Origin: Lyophyllum atratum
Taxonomy: Eukaryota; Basidiomycota; Agaricomycetes; Agaricales; Lyophyllaceae
Direction: 5' to 3'
Assembly (NCBI GenBank): GCA_014905825.1
Contig: JACGCN010000001.1
Coordinates: 4,154,001-4,218,000, forward strand
DNA length: 64,000 nucleotides
The translations under genes were made by a program, and so were the position numbers. Numbering within the stretch: the stretch's first letter is position 1; each line of letters starts with the position of its first letter. The notes under the pieces were generated by a model. The model had not been told where the DNA came from and did no database searches. It saw only the letters and a list, made by a program, of their open reading frames with translations. Positions 23,656 to 34,987 of this stretch are shown piece after piece.

Positions 23656-24019
23656 ACTCAAACAACCTACATACATAGTTCCGTCATCCTTGATATAATA
23701 ATTCACGGAAATAATAGTAGAGACTGGTATCTTACACCTTCATAGCTGCTTAATACTTATACTATCCTCTCCAGTCACACCTGTTACTACGTTTCTGTCC
23801 ACTGACATATAATTCACGGTATCAGTCAAGACCACAAACTTCAGACCTCGAAGGATTTTTCAGAGCGCCACAAAATCCAGAGACCATGCTAGATAGGAAT
23901 ATGATAGATGCTTCTAAGTATGTAAAGTACGCTGACCATAATAAATGAGATCCTAAAAATACCGGCGGAAACACAAATTAGAAAGATGCAAGGGCTTCTA
24001 ACAGTCCGATACAGTAGAT
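23656..24019. other. convergent 3' flank between F-box and Sec14-like genes
   Basis: About 360 A+T-rich bases between two facing stop codons. No gene is seen. The motif ataattcacggtatcagt and the similar ataattcacggaaataat (near 23,697 and 23,810) repeat a 12-base piece. Confidence 0.45.
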
Positions 24020-25565
24020 TCAAGCCACAGGTACAAGCGCATGCTCCCCAGAGGGTACGACTGCCGTGGGTTTCTCAGAAAACGCAACATTTGCGAGTCC
24101 CTCTTCTATGGTAGTTCCAGACAGAGGTGGAAGGGCATGCTCCTCAGGTACGACTCGCATGTTCTTTTCAGATACCAGAACCTTCGCGAGTTCCTCTTCT
24201 ACGGCGGTTTTGGATGACGCAGTGGTAGACGGGGAGGGGTTATCATCCCTGAGGGTGGAGTGAATTAGTCACTACGACGCCAACCTTCCGCGTTTTAAAT
24301 AATACTCACGAAGAAGAACCCTCCTCCAACGCCTCCATGATAGCCGCCGACTCCTTCTGTTCATCTTCTATGTCATGGACGCGCGTTCCATCGGGGGCAA
24401 TGCCACACGCCCTAATCATTCCATGATCGTGAGCGACACGGACTAAGACGACGACGTAAATGAAACTTACTCAACAATTTGCTTCCAATAGCTATTAGGT
24501 TCGAACTCGTAATGGTACTCCCCGCCGAAATCAGCATCAAGCTGGGACGCGGGTATCAGCTCCAGGAGATCCGGATTGAAGCGCATCTACGTAAGGAGGA
24601 CCAATTAAGTTTGGAGGGCGCGTCGTGGTGGCTTACTTAGCTGACCTTGTCGCGCGTGACGGGATCTAAGAACGGCGAGATGCCCTTGTAGAAGAAACTG
24701 AGTAGCCTAGGGAGGTTGACCACCAGGGCGCGGCCCAGAGTTTCGACATAGTGTTGCTGTAATATTTGAAGAACCTAGCGCCACTCATTAGACTTGACCA
24801 TGGCTGCGAATAGCTCACAAACCTTCCGCGCGACGGAGATCGAGGGGTTCGTCCGAAGTGTCGTCGACTTGTAGTCCACGATGATGACAAGCGACTCTTG
24901 GCCCGGGGGCATCAGATCCTTCGCGCGTTCTCTAAAGGCGCGTCAGGCGAAGTCAGCAATCCACAATGACACTCGAAGAACTCGGTCAGACGCACAGGCA
25001 CCACACGAGATGGCGCAGCTGCCGGGGACCCGTCTCCGTGTTCTCGAGGCCTGGGCGCATGTAGATTATCGGCCGCCCATCCTTGTCGAAGCCGTTGATG
25101 ATGCTGCGGGGTGGGCACGCGGCAGGTTAGGACTCAGGAGTCGGAATTTGGGGATGGGGGGTGACGGGAACGCGACGTACATCTTGCCCGTCTCGCTCTC
25201 GACGCGGACTTCATCGGGGGGAATGAGGTCCGGCTTGAAATCGCGCCGCCATTCAACCGTAGCTTTGAGGCGCCGTTGGGCGTCGGCGAGATTCCACTTC
25301 GACGCGCGGCTGTAGCGCGCCATTGTGTCCGGTTTGTTGAGCCACCGGAGTTCCCATGGGTGATAGGGGTCGGTCGAGGGGAGGAGGAGGGTGTCGGCGT
25401 ACTGGTGCACCAGAAATACACATGAGCGGTGTCGGGGAAAACGCGTAATTGACTCACGTCCCGGAGGGCTTGTATTTTTTCCTTCTGCTCCTCCGTGTAC
25501 TGGTGAACGGGGACTGTGGTACCGGGGGCGGGGGAAGTGAGGACCTTGTGTGTTTTCTCAGCCAT
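24020..25565 (-). CDS. Sec14-like CRAL-TRIO lipid-transfer protein
   Basis: Eight exons (25565-25458, 25401-25181, 25103-24996, 24931-24823, 24774-24646, 24586-24471, 24411-24310, 24248-24020) close exactly to 373 residues. An N-terminal CRAL-TRIO-N helix bundle (ARYSRASKWNLADAQRRLKA, then TVEWRRDFKPDLI) precedes the lipid-binding lobe. That lobe has GFDKDGRPIIYMRPGLENT, SLVIIVDYKSTTLR, the gate-like VNLPRLLSFFYKGISPFLDP, and the TRDKMRFN segment. It is expected to move phosphatidylinositol or related lipids between membranes. After the domain, a roughly 100-residue tail holds two copies of a TxxEEELAxV...SEK...VVPxxEHAL unit. The ATG at 25565 is the first in frame. Ligand identity cannot be read from sequence. 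Confidence 0.88.
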
Positions 25566-27144
25566 GGTCGTGGGTGGCAGGATCAAAGGAGTCGCGTCAA
25601 ACTGAATATGATGAATCAAGCCATTCGCTCCGGCCTTCTTACACAACTTACCCGCTACTTTACGTAAGGGTTTCTAGCAAACCTCGTCCCTTTGGCCACT
25701 AAAGCCCACCGCGCACATGGTCACCTGCTCGTGGGTTTTTATTTCAATGTCGGATGTCCCACCCCAGGGCCTGTCAGGGCCCCTTTCGTCGTTGCGGTCT
25801 TGCGCCCCTTGGACACCATGTGAGGGTCCGCACTCTACTGTTCGGCGTGATGCAAGTCATTTGAGTGGTTGACCTTGGCCGAAAAGTGGAAGTAGCGGGC
25901 TCTGCGGCGAAACGGCGCCCTACTTGTGTTATTTTTAGGTCATTAAGAAGATTCAAGATTATCACCGCATCACATGATGGCACTTTTCATGGTCACCGGC
26001 CGAGGACCGGGGTACTAGTAGCGTACTCAGACTGGGCGCCGAGAAGAGGAAAACCAAGGTCGCAACTGTATGGATCGACCATGCAGCGCTGATAATTCAC
26101 AGACATGGCTCACAAGTAAAATGGTGCAAGCAACTGGCCATATCGGCACGTAGCCGTTCCATATTTTTGAAAGGTGAATACCCAGCTGGTACATCAAATC
26201 CGACGGTGTACTAGAGATTGGAGGATATGGATACTGATGCCACGCAATTACATATAGCGCAGTGCTCGACGTCGGCAGACCTTCGACCCCTTCAACCAAG
26301 AAAAACAAGCGAGAAGCGTGGTTAAATACGAACGAGGGATCCATGCTCTATGTCCCCATCCCGTCCCTTTCGTCGTTCACTGATAATCTCTACAACCCCA
26401 TAAGTGCTCCATTTCGGAGTGTGCTGCGGTGGGTCCCCACTTTACATGGGTTTGCTAGGAAGTTGGGTCAAGAGGACGTTGTATCGCTTCTTGATAGTGA
26501 CACGATGCCGGGAGAATTTGTCATCGGGAGAGAAGCGAGCTGAAGAAGCAGAGAACGTCAATTGTGTTCGAACACCAGGTAAAGGACAAGCGGTACCAGG
26601 GTGAGCGGATTTTGTGATTTTCCCCGTATCTGTCGCTTTCTGAAGGGGTGGGTGAGTAAGTAGGCTTCTTGAGAGGGCTAGAGTGAATTCATACCTTGAG
26701 GGTATATATTCTGTTGCCAGTCGGGTCTAATGTGTACATCAAATGCATATTGGGCAGCGGGATGTGGTGGTCGCAACTTTGCAAGATGAAAATAAACTGA
26801 AGATGAAAATGGGCAGGGGCGGATGACTAAGCATCTTTTTATAGAAGTTCTGATCATTTGATCTTCTGTTCACGTTCTGCTGGACGCTTGTGGCCACTCC
26901 TGCTCTCAACGAACACATAACATGACTATCACGAAACAGGTCTCCAACAAGACGTACATCCACGCTGTGTATCTCGAAATTGCAGCGATTCCCAAACTGG
27001 CTCCTGTATAGCACGTCATGTACGCGTGACGCACCCTTTTCTAGGGCTTTCCACTCGCAAACGGCTTTGAATACACTACGTCTGCGCAAGAGAATTTTGA
27101 GATACTACTCTGCTCTCCCATCTTGAAAGACAACGAACCACAGC
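25566..27144. other. intergenic region upstream of the thioredoxin pair
   Basis: About 1.6 kb. Open frames 26262-26543 (+), 26027-26344 (-) and 26739-27089 (-) overlap each other and show no domain or consistent splice frame. The proximal 130 bases hold the shared thioredoxin promoter element (27011-27030). Confidence 0.4.
27011..27030 (+). promoter_or_regulatory. 20-nt element shared with the second thioredoxin promoter (copy 1)
   Basis: GCACGTCATG followed by TACGCGTGAC lies 114 bases before the thioredoxin-1 ATG. The same 20 bases with one change (G to A at position 14) occur 98 bases before the thioredoxin-2 ATG. The core is roughly palindromic, with CACGT and CGTG halves. The surrounding promoter sequence is not conserved. 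A bZIP/bHLH-type site is a reasonable guess, but the binding factor is unknown. Confidence 0.55.
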
Positions 27145-27667
27145 ATGCCCGTCCGAACCATCAAATCCTACAAAGAATTCATGACCGTCGTGCGCCTCCC
27201 CTTATCTGCTCTCCATCTCACAGGTCTCACTCCAACTGTTCTCTTTTCTCAGATCGAGGGCAAAAAGCCTATTGTCGTCGATTTCTGGGCGACGTGGTGC
27301 GGTCCCTGCAAAGTGATCTCGCCGGTATTCGAGAGGTTATCTGATCTTCCAGAAAACAAGGAAATAGGGTTCTATAAAGTTGATGTAGACGAGCAGCAGG
27401 AGGTTGCGCTAGAAGCTAAGATCCGGGCTGTGAGTGATCGCACCTTTGCACTCGGAAGCTCGAGGTCCGACTGTCCGGCATGATTCAGATGCCTACCTTC
27501 ATTTACTTCAAAGACGGCGACAAGAAGCTTGAGGTTGTAGGAGCTAATCCTGCGGCCCTGGAGGTGCGTATACAATTGGTGACGGTGTCCACGACCTATG
27601 TTTACAGTCTTATTAGGCCCTCATCGTAGAAGCAAGAAAAACGCTCATTCTTCAAACTTTTGTGTGA
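27145..27667 (+). CDS. thioredoxin, copy 1
   Basis: Four exons (27145-27189, 27253-27429, 27489-27563, 27617-27667) give 115 residues, slightly longer than the usual 105. The thioredoxin fold is complete: an [20 protein letters not shown] strand-helix with the redox CGPC pair, [13 protein letters not shown], then the cis-proline loop [10 protein letters not shown] and [13 protein letters not shown]. It reduces protein disulfides in the cytosol using thioredoxin reductase and NADPH. No targeting signal is visible. All introns are phase 0. The next gene has the same first three exon lengths (45, 177, 75 nt), so the two are tandem paralogs. Confidence 0.94.
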
Positions 27668-28616
27668 TTATATACGAGCTCAATCAACTATCAGATATCA
27701 TCTATCCTATGAGTCTGTCCTACCCTGTCCCACACCATCTTTCTTTGTAGCGAAAGTTGAATTCTATAATAGAAGAAATCGAGAACGTATGTTTCAAAGT
27801 TACTTTGATGCGCTATTGCGGCGTGCGCGTCAGGGTCTCACATTCAATGGGGTCCAGCAACGCCCTGCCAATTAAAACTCCGACGCTGTATGGAAAATAT
27901 GGTCCTCGTTACTGCAGCCTCATTCAGCGAACGAAAACCTTAGTTTGTATGAGAAAAAATGTTCGCAAGGTAAATTTCAAGAAGTTCTTCCGTGCAGAAT
28001 TTTTATCAAATTTGTTGTTCATCTTGTGCAGCCTGCGCGAGGCATCAAAATGAGCACATCTGAAAATTAAACAAATTCCGAGAGATTCTGTACGGCAAAA
28101 CCTCTTCAGAGGGTTGCAAGATAGTCACTCCAGCCTGAATTTGTAGTCCCAGATCGTTGTGGAAGCGCACGTCGATTATCCATGATAAATGTGTTGGCTG
28201 TCGCCCAGAGCAGAAACGCGACATGATAGAAGGAGTTTTTCACACAAGGCTTAGGCTAATACACTGATAGAGGCATATACCTTATATTGGTGGCCTACAG
28301 GAGTCTTATGAGCACGGTAATAGCAGATGGATGTTACTCGTCCAAAGTCGCGGAGTTTGAACCGCGTGGAAAAGCCATTTGGACGGGACCACTTTATCTA
28401 TCACACATTTTTTCGCAGGGCTGCCGGACCCCACATTCAAGTTCCATTGACGCATCACTACACGTGAGCATATAAGCTTCTGTTTGACAGCGCATCTCGC
28501 CTCCGAGCCCGATGCAGCTTTCACAACATCCACGCGCTTGATATGTATCCACAGATATCCACATCTGTGGTGCCATCTGGCATCTGTCTTGCCAAGTCAC
28601 GGAGGTTTAAACTAAA

Positions 28617-28636
28617 GCACGTCATGTACACGTGAC
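28617..28636 (+). promoter_or_regulatory. 20-nt element shared with the first thioredoxin promoter (copy 2)
   Basis: GCACGTCATG then TACACGTGAC, 98 bases before the ATG. It matches the copy-1 element in 19 of 20 positions, whereas flanking bases differ. This copy contains a perfect CACGTG E-box-like core, which copy 1 has as CGCGTG. Confidence 0.55.
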
Positions 28637-28664
28637 ACGATCACCAAGCTGTGAACGGGGCACC

Positions 28665-28670
28665 TATAAA
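28665..28670 (+). promoter_or_regulatory. TATA box of thioredoxin 2
   Basis: TATAAA in the context acctataaagg, 65 bases before the ATG and 29 bases after the shared element. Distance and context fit a core promoter. Confidence 0.6.
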
Positions 28671-28734
28671 GGAGCCCCCTTCGCGATCCTCCGACATCTC
28701 AACCCAAACCCCCACCCCACCGAGATATATCAAC

Positions 28735-29238
28735 ATGGGTGTCAAGTCTATCAAGTCCTTTGAAGAATTCAAGACGATCGTACGCTTGCCTCGTTCTCCG
28801 ATCGTCCTCGATCTGTTTATTTACGCCCATTCCTGTTTTCATTTCGCTTAGATCAACAGCGGAAAGCCCGTCCTCATCGATTTCTGGGCGGATTGGTGTG
28901 GCCCTTGCAGAGCGATCTCGCCGGTCTTCGAGAAGTGGTCTGACAGCCCTGATTTCTCCGGTGTCGAATTCTACAAAGTCGATGTAGACGACCAGCCCGA
29001 TATCGCTCAGGAAGTCCACGTCCGGGCGGTGAGTACTGATCCAACAGACCCGGAGGCTCGGAAGCTGAAGCCTATTTATCCAGATGCCTACATTCGTGCT
29101 TTTCAAGGATGGCAACAAGATCGATGACCTGGTAGGCGCTAACCCCAAGGGACTCGAGGTGTGCACATTCTTTCTATCACACCCATACCGTGCTCACTCT
29201 TTCATCAGTGCCTCGTCCAGAAATCAGTTTCTGCATGA
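28735..29238 (+). CDS. thioredoxin, copy 2
   Basis: Four exons (28735-28779, 28852-29028, 29084-29158, 29209-29238) give 108 residues. The fold matches copy 1: [20 protein letters not shown] with the active CGPC, then [17 protein letters not shown], the cis-proline loop [10 protein letters not shown] and [10 protein letters not shown]. The residue before the active-site Trp is Asp rather than Thr (WADWCGPCR against WATWCGPCK), so redox potential or partner choice may differ. Exons 1-3 have the same lengths and phases as copy 1, and only the C-terminal exon differs. Function is the same cytosolic disulfide reduction. Confidence 0.94.
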
Positions 29239-29857
29239 ATGATTCCCTGATCGTCGTATCTGCCTTTGGCTGTATCGATGTTTCCGTTCGAGTGTGTATA
29301 CCATGGAGAATTGAATGAAGGCACCTCAATGCGTGTCCCTGTATTAGTATGACGATTACTGCCGTTGAGTGTGTGAGTGTTCTGCTGCTCAACATATCGG
29401 CGTTGTGATGCAACCCTACTTGAACGGGTAAACGAGGCTTGACGCTTGCCCCAGTTATTCCATTATTCCGATTCGACTATCATGTGGCGCCAGTCCTATG
29501 GATGTTTGCAACGGGTGCCGATAGATGTCTGACTGTTTCCTTAAACAAAGGATGGAAATCTGTGTCTTATGTACGTCGTGCTCAGAGGCGCCTGACGTAT
29601 TGACGTATGCGTGTCACAGTCAGAGCTAACAAGCAGCTGTGCGATATTGAATCGCCAGTAACATACAGTACTAGCTTCACGAAATTCATGTCCAAATGAT
29701 ATCGTGTGCTGAAGTCAATATCGTCACGAACAACGCAAAGTGATTGAGGTGCAGGAGATCAAGTTGTAATGCCTGAAACTCCCTGGTCCTCGAAATCACC
29801 GTCAACAACGCCTGTCTGCTCGAATTTAAGGAATATCTAACAAAGTGCATACCTCCA
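29239..29857. other. convergent intergenic region after thioredoxin 2
   Basis: About 620 bases between two facing stops. Short minus-strand frames here (for example 29177-29413) are shadows or chance. No gene or RNA is seen. Confidence 0.45.
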
Positions 29858-32541
29858 CTACGGAAACCCGTCCAATTCAGGTAAATGCACCGCTCCCAGC
29901 CAAGCCAAAACAATCTCCACCCTCGGGCCATGCAACGGGATACTAATAGTCGTCGACTTCTTCTTCTTCGCCGCCCCATTCGCCTTCTCCGCTGCCGCCT
30001 TCTCCGCCCTCTCCCTCTGCCGCTTCGCAACGGGCGCCAGCAAAACGCGCGCACAGTCCAGAACATGCGCACCGTTGGGCTTGTCCCAGTGGAAGCCGTT
30101 CGCGTGGGGCGCCGGTCCATCCTCCACCACCTGCGGCGTCGAGCTGCCCTCGCCCTGCGAGCCGCTGTTCTTGCGCGACGTAGAGGCGGACGAGGACGAG
30201 GACCCGCGGTCATAGGGTGGTGGGAACGTACTGGCCAAGGGAATCAAAGCCTGCGATAGAACCGGCGGTCCCTCGATCGCGAGCCGTGCCTTCCCCCGCT
30301 GCGCAGACATCGAATGCGGGTGGACGCCGTGTCTCCACCCACCGGCGAGGCGCTCCAGTACTTCGATGAACTCAGCTTGGCCCATTGAGCGCGGGGGGAG
30401 GAACACGGGGTAGCCCTCCAGGCCGTCGACCAAGGCGGCGGTGCGCGCGAAGGTGGGGAGGATGTTCACGAAGTCGGCGAGCATGAGTTGGCAGATGAGC
30501 ACGCTGAAGTGGGACTCGACGAGCAGCGGGTGGTAGGTCGTGAACATCGTGGGGATGTCTGAGAGGGGCGGTGGTGGAATGCCGCGGGTGCCCGGCTTCA
30601 TCGAGTCGGAGAGGAGGAACGCGTATTCGGTCTGAGCTGCGATGTCGCCTTCGCTCAACGCGTTTGACGATTCTATCGAGTCGAAGTGGGAGAGAAACTT
30701 CTCGTGGTCGCGAAGACTCTTCCTCAGCAGCCCTGAAATCATCTCCCTGAAGGGCTCCGCGCCCAGTAGCTCCCTATACGCTAGCGCCTTCGTACCTCCC
30801 TTCTTCCCCAGCGGTCCATCCGGGTTCCCGATCTCCACGCCCCCATACTTCCCGTTCTCGATGTAACATAACCTCAGCTCTGCACCATCTACCGAGGGGA
30901 CCTTCCGCACACCTTCCAGATTCAGCACAGCACTCTCGATCAGGAACACCGCCTGCTGCAAGTACGCCGCCCCGCGCAGAAACAGCAGTTGGGGTTCGAT
31001 AGGCTCTGGGGCGCTAGGGAGCACAGATGGGTGGAGGAGAAGCAGCTCGCCGTCTAGGCCCTCCACCGTATTCTCGGACCCCATCGCGCTGGTTCCATCC
31101 GGGGGCGCCTGTCCATTCGTGTGGCACCCGGCGCTCGCCTTCTTGCGCTTCCCATTTTTGGTGATCCGCGCCTCGCCTGGCGCGTTCAAGCTTCGATGCA
31201 TCATCTTGGCTTTCCGCACAGCCCGCGCCTCTTTGAGCGCGTAGGTGAAGTCCTTGGTGGCTTGTGGGTACTCGTCGCGGAAACAGTGTACTATGCCGCG
31301 CGTGCGATAATACTCGAGGTGTTGAGGTTGGGCTGCTATGAGCTCGTCTAAGATCTTGGTGCTTGTTGATTCGGCCAGCTGTCTGGAAGTAGTCATGTCT
31401 CCGATGAGCAAATTTAGTATGCTAACGGGAATGGGACATATATTACCTAGATGGTATTTTCTCGTGGAAGAAGTGAACATATTTGGCGTCCAGGTCGCCG
31501 GGGTCTGTCATGAGGGTTTCTGAGGTTAAGAACGCGTTGAGGTAGCAGAGAACTAACCATGTCTGAGTACACGCTCTGCCACATCGTCAAAAACGCTTCC
31601 ACCCTGCATAACCATCACGCTGGATGCAATTTCGTCAGCTTTATACGCCTGCGCGAGTTTCTGCACCGCCAACGCTCTCAGCCGATGTATCCGCATCGCA
31701 GACATAGCTACATTGCGTCCTCCACCTCCACCATTCCCAAGTGGGTTGATACCAAGAGACTGTGCCGTTGCCCAAGGACTGTTATTCATGCCACCATTCC
31801 TCATTGATCCCAGTTCTGTAGCGGATAAGCCTGAGGCGGCGCGGACCGATAATTCAGCAGCCTCGTCTATAAGCCGGCGGATAGAGGTGACGGACCGGAA
31901 AACACCAGGGTCGATAGGTGGAGGTGTAGCTTTTCCAGGTTTGGGCATGGGGAATGCAGGCTGAGGCGGCAATGATGAGAATGTGCCTCTAGGTGATTCG
32001 GGCGGGGAGAAGTCGCCGAGGCTGTGGTAACCGCGGTCTCGTTGCTTGCTAGCAAAAATGCTGAGTGGAGGTGAGGGCGCTGGAAGCGGCGGAAGACGCG
32101 CTTCGGGAGTAGAGAGGGTGGCTGGGTCGAGGTTTAAGACAAGCAAGGATTCAAGAAGCTCGATAGGTAGTTGGAGCCAAGGGCCCTAGTAAAGGATCAG
32201 GCTTGGTGTATTCACACAGACACTGGGTACACACGAACATGGTAGGAGCTGATATAGCGCCAGTGCTTATTTCGGCTAATACAGAGAACGGGTGGCCGCC
32301 CATCCGAGTCTTGAGACTTCGCCTTCGCAGTTGCAGCTGCCTCCTTCGCCTTCGCAGATTTCTTGGGCTTCTTCTTCTTCTTCTTCTTGTGATTAGCCAA
32401 GGCCGCGTCTTCCTCGAGTTCTTCGGTTGGTGACGTCCCGCTTGACTGAGTTGCAGATGCCGGCGTGTCCGCACCAACCGACAATCCGTCGATGTCTGGT
32501 GAAGAAGGTGCCTCCTCTCGAATATTCGTGGTGGCGACCAT
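29858..32541 (-). CDS. large basidiomycete-type protein of unknown function
   Basis: Four exons on the minus strand join in phase to about 760 residues. The N-terminus is acidic then strongly basic (HKKKKKKKPKKSAKAKEA, in the first 80 residues). Next come RNKHWRYISSYH and PWLQLPIELLESLL, Pro/Ser-rich linkers and a helical block with SIRRLIDEAAELSVRAASGL. The largest exon holds an ILDELIAAQPQHLEYYRTRG segment followed by YPQATKDFTYALKEARAVRK, which has tetratricopeptide-like spacing. The C-terminus has another Lys-rich run (AKKKKSTTIS) before a short hydrophobic end. I recall similar conserved proteins in Agaricomycetes but know no function. The first ATG is at 32541. The first donor could be at GTTCGT or six bases later, which changes only two residues. 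Confidence 0.7.
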
Positions 32542-34987
32542 GGTAGTTGTGGTGGAAGTGGGTGGCCTTGGGTGCCCCGTCTGGGGAGACTTCAGCAAGG
32601 TTTAAAGGAATACCCGTCCTGTGGCCTGATGGCTTGCAAGTCCGGTTGACGAAATTTCTTTTTCTCACGACCTCGATCACTTCGATTGTCACGATCACTG
32701 GGCGCCTAACAGTTACTTTAAGTTTTATAGTTGTGTCGGTTAGATTTGGACTCTCTTGCGACTCGAAGTCTCGAACGACGTTGCCTGGAGCAAATATCCT
32801 GCGCCTTCACACATTCAGACAAAAAAGTTATAGGAGCCGACCGTTGGCCGCCACCCCACGACCGTCCTGGCAAGGGTATCGACTCGGACTTGTTGCAACA
32901 AATCGATTCTACAGCTCTACTAGAAACTTCTTCAGTGCCCGCCAAGCGCTACCCATGGGCCGAGGTAGACTTGACCTGATAACCTGGGTGGAATTTGCCG
33001 TCTGTACAATCAGAGGGCACTAGGAACAAGAGGATCATTGGGGTAAAACGCGCTTAGCACCCTATGGCAGGAGCTGCAATGTTCACTATGCCAGTTGTTA
33101 CATCTACGTCCACTGCAGGATGCATGGTGGTCCCAGGAGCTGTATGTGCGGATACTTGGAAGCCAGCTTTTGTCGAGACTCATCAGCAAAAGATGTGTCT
33201 CAGACGAGCATTACCGTACACCACGTACTTGTGACTTACTGGCCAAAAGTAAGCCCAGAGTCTGTCGCACCTCTACATCGCCGTCCAAAAGTTACTTGGA
33301 ATATCGAAGCCTGATCATTCCCTGGACATTTCGTAACTCGACAAGACCAGATGATGATTACTGGGTGTGCCGCGTACTCCACGTCTTTGCTGTTTTTCGT
33401 GATTTGCTTGGTGGGCGAGGCATCGCTCCGAGAATTTCATCTCTGGGTATGTCTGCCGTGATTTTAGTTGTCGCGATGAACAATCCCCCTTCGTCCCCGA
33501 CGGCATGCTCGGAAGTCTTTATGAAAGCGTGGAAGGCGTCCTTGCCTATGCTATAAGAATGATGAGAAACCCAAACGCTCTGGAACATTGTTCCTACTTT
33601 CACTGAGCATTCTGCACAGGCGATGCTGACAACAACGAGACAGGAATGCGATGCGAGGTGTTACCCAGATGGGAGAATCGAAGGATAAGGCCTAGGGAGC
33701 AAATCAGATCATTCCACAGCTCACCTCGCTCCCGAGTCCCACGAAGTCGTATGGAGGCTTCCTGATATTGAGTTCAGTCGCGAAAAGATGTTCTAAGAAT
33801 GGAATTAGCAACCGGGAAATCAGAGGATTTTTCTCGTCCCGCCTGCTTCTTAAGCCCTCCTGAAAATAGGCGTAAGAGATCCACAACGCCCTATCGCAAA
33901 GCTGTCCAAAAGCTCGGTCGGGACAAGCCTGTACAGATCGCCAGTTCCTACTCGATTCCTAGTGTCGAATATTCGACTGTAAGCTGCCTGTTCCATGCCA
34001 TGGTTCATCATCGTCCTTCGGCTGGTCCTCTTCAGGCTATAGCGATTGCGGAGAGAACAACATTCCTCGTTAGAATCATGGATTGCATAGTTCCTCCGGA
34101 TTACTCGGCTTTTGACGGATGATACCAGACGTCCAGTGATAACTGACAGCTTCCTCATGCGTACGCAAATTACTAGTATCGTCCTGCAGTCAAGGTCTTC
34201 ATTTCCGCGTTATAGGTCCTGTCGGTCTATTGCTCCGATGTAAGCCCCAGACATTTTGCGTGGATCCTTTGGAACGGTTTCCTTGAACACCTGGATATCC
34301 TCCTGGTCTCGTCTAGATGCTTTCTTGCCTTCGTCTCATGTTGTCTTGTGTGGAAGATATAACGAATCCGCGCCCCAGCTCTCTCCGATGTCATGACCCA
34401 AACTGCGTTGGTATCTTGATGACTCGAAGCGAGTATGGTTGGGTTCAAAGCATGCCCGGTCACGCAAGGATTCGCAGGTCACCAGCCACGAAACAAAAGA
34501 TCTTGACGTCTTCCCCTACAATCAATACGTTGCCTTGATTCTTGAGGCCTTGAGGGTGAATGGCTAGCTTGTCTTGGCGCTTCCTGAGACGTCCAAACTG
34601 CTCGTCTTCGTCATATCTTGTGGACCGGCTGGAAGTTTGTCCGACTTGAAGGGAGTTCAAACACGTCGGTTCACGCCGGGATCTTCAGTCAACAGCCATA
34701 GGAGAAATGATCTTGATATCTTGGCCTTTGACTGAGAATCTGGCTTCCCGGGGACTTGGTATCCTTTCGCTGGTGTCTTCCGTCTCGCTGCGTGCCATCA
34801 GGTCCATGGTTGAAGTCCTTGATGAGAGCAGGAAGTCAGAACAGTCATCGCAAAGATAGTAGCAGCGACAGGAGCCGGGGGATCTGTATTAAAGTACAAC
34901 AACGATGAGACACATGGCCAAGAACGAAAAGACAATCAAGAAGCGCGGTATATCGAGGAAGAATGATAAACAGATCGGGAAGCGGTG
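32542..34987. other. 2.4 kb without a firm gene; possible decayed coding sequence
   Basis: This region has many overlapping open frames. On the minus strand, protein-like stretches occur at 33,358-33,603 (SIGKDAFHAFIKTSEHAVGD), 33,730-33,860 (LISRLLIPFLEHLFATELN) and 33,880-34,030 (RIFDTRNRVGTGDLYRLV). I could not join them into one phase-consistent gene. On the plus strand, 33095-33556 is open for 153 codons but overlaps these and shows no domain. The simplest reading is a decayed or unrecognised gene on the minus strand. Confidence 0.35.

Larger units (their letters stand above)
27668..28734. other. intergenic region between thioredoxin paralogs
   Basis: About 1.07 kb, A+T-rich between 27,660 and 28,100. 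It holds the first gene's 3' UTR and the second's promoter, with the shared element at 28617-28636 and a TATAAA at 28665. No further gene is seen. Confidence 0.5.

Noticed and set aside
33095..33556. 153-codon plus-strand ORF
   Set aside because: No domain, start context or partner exon, and it overlaps more protein-like minus-strand frames; kept only as part of an uncertain region.
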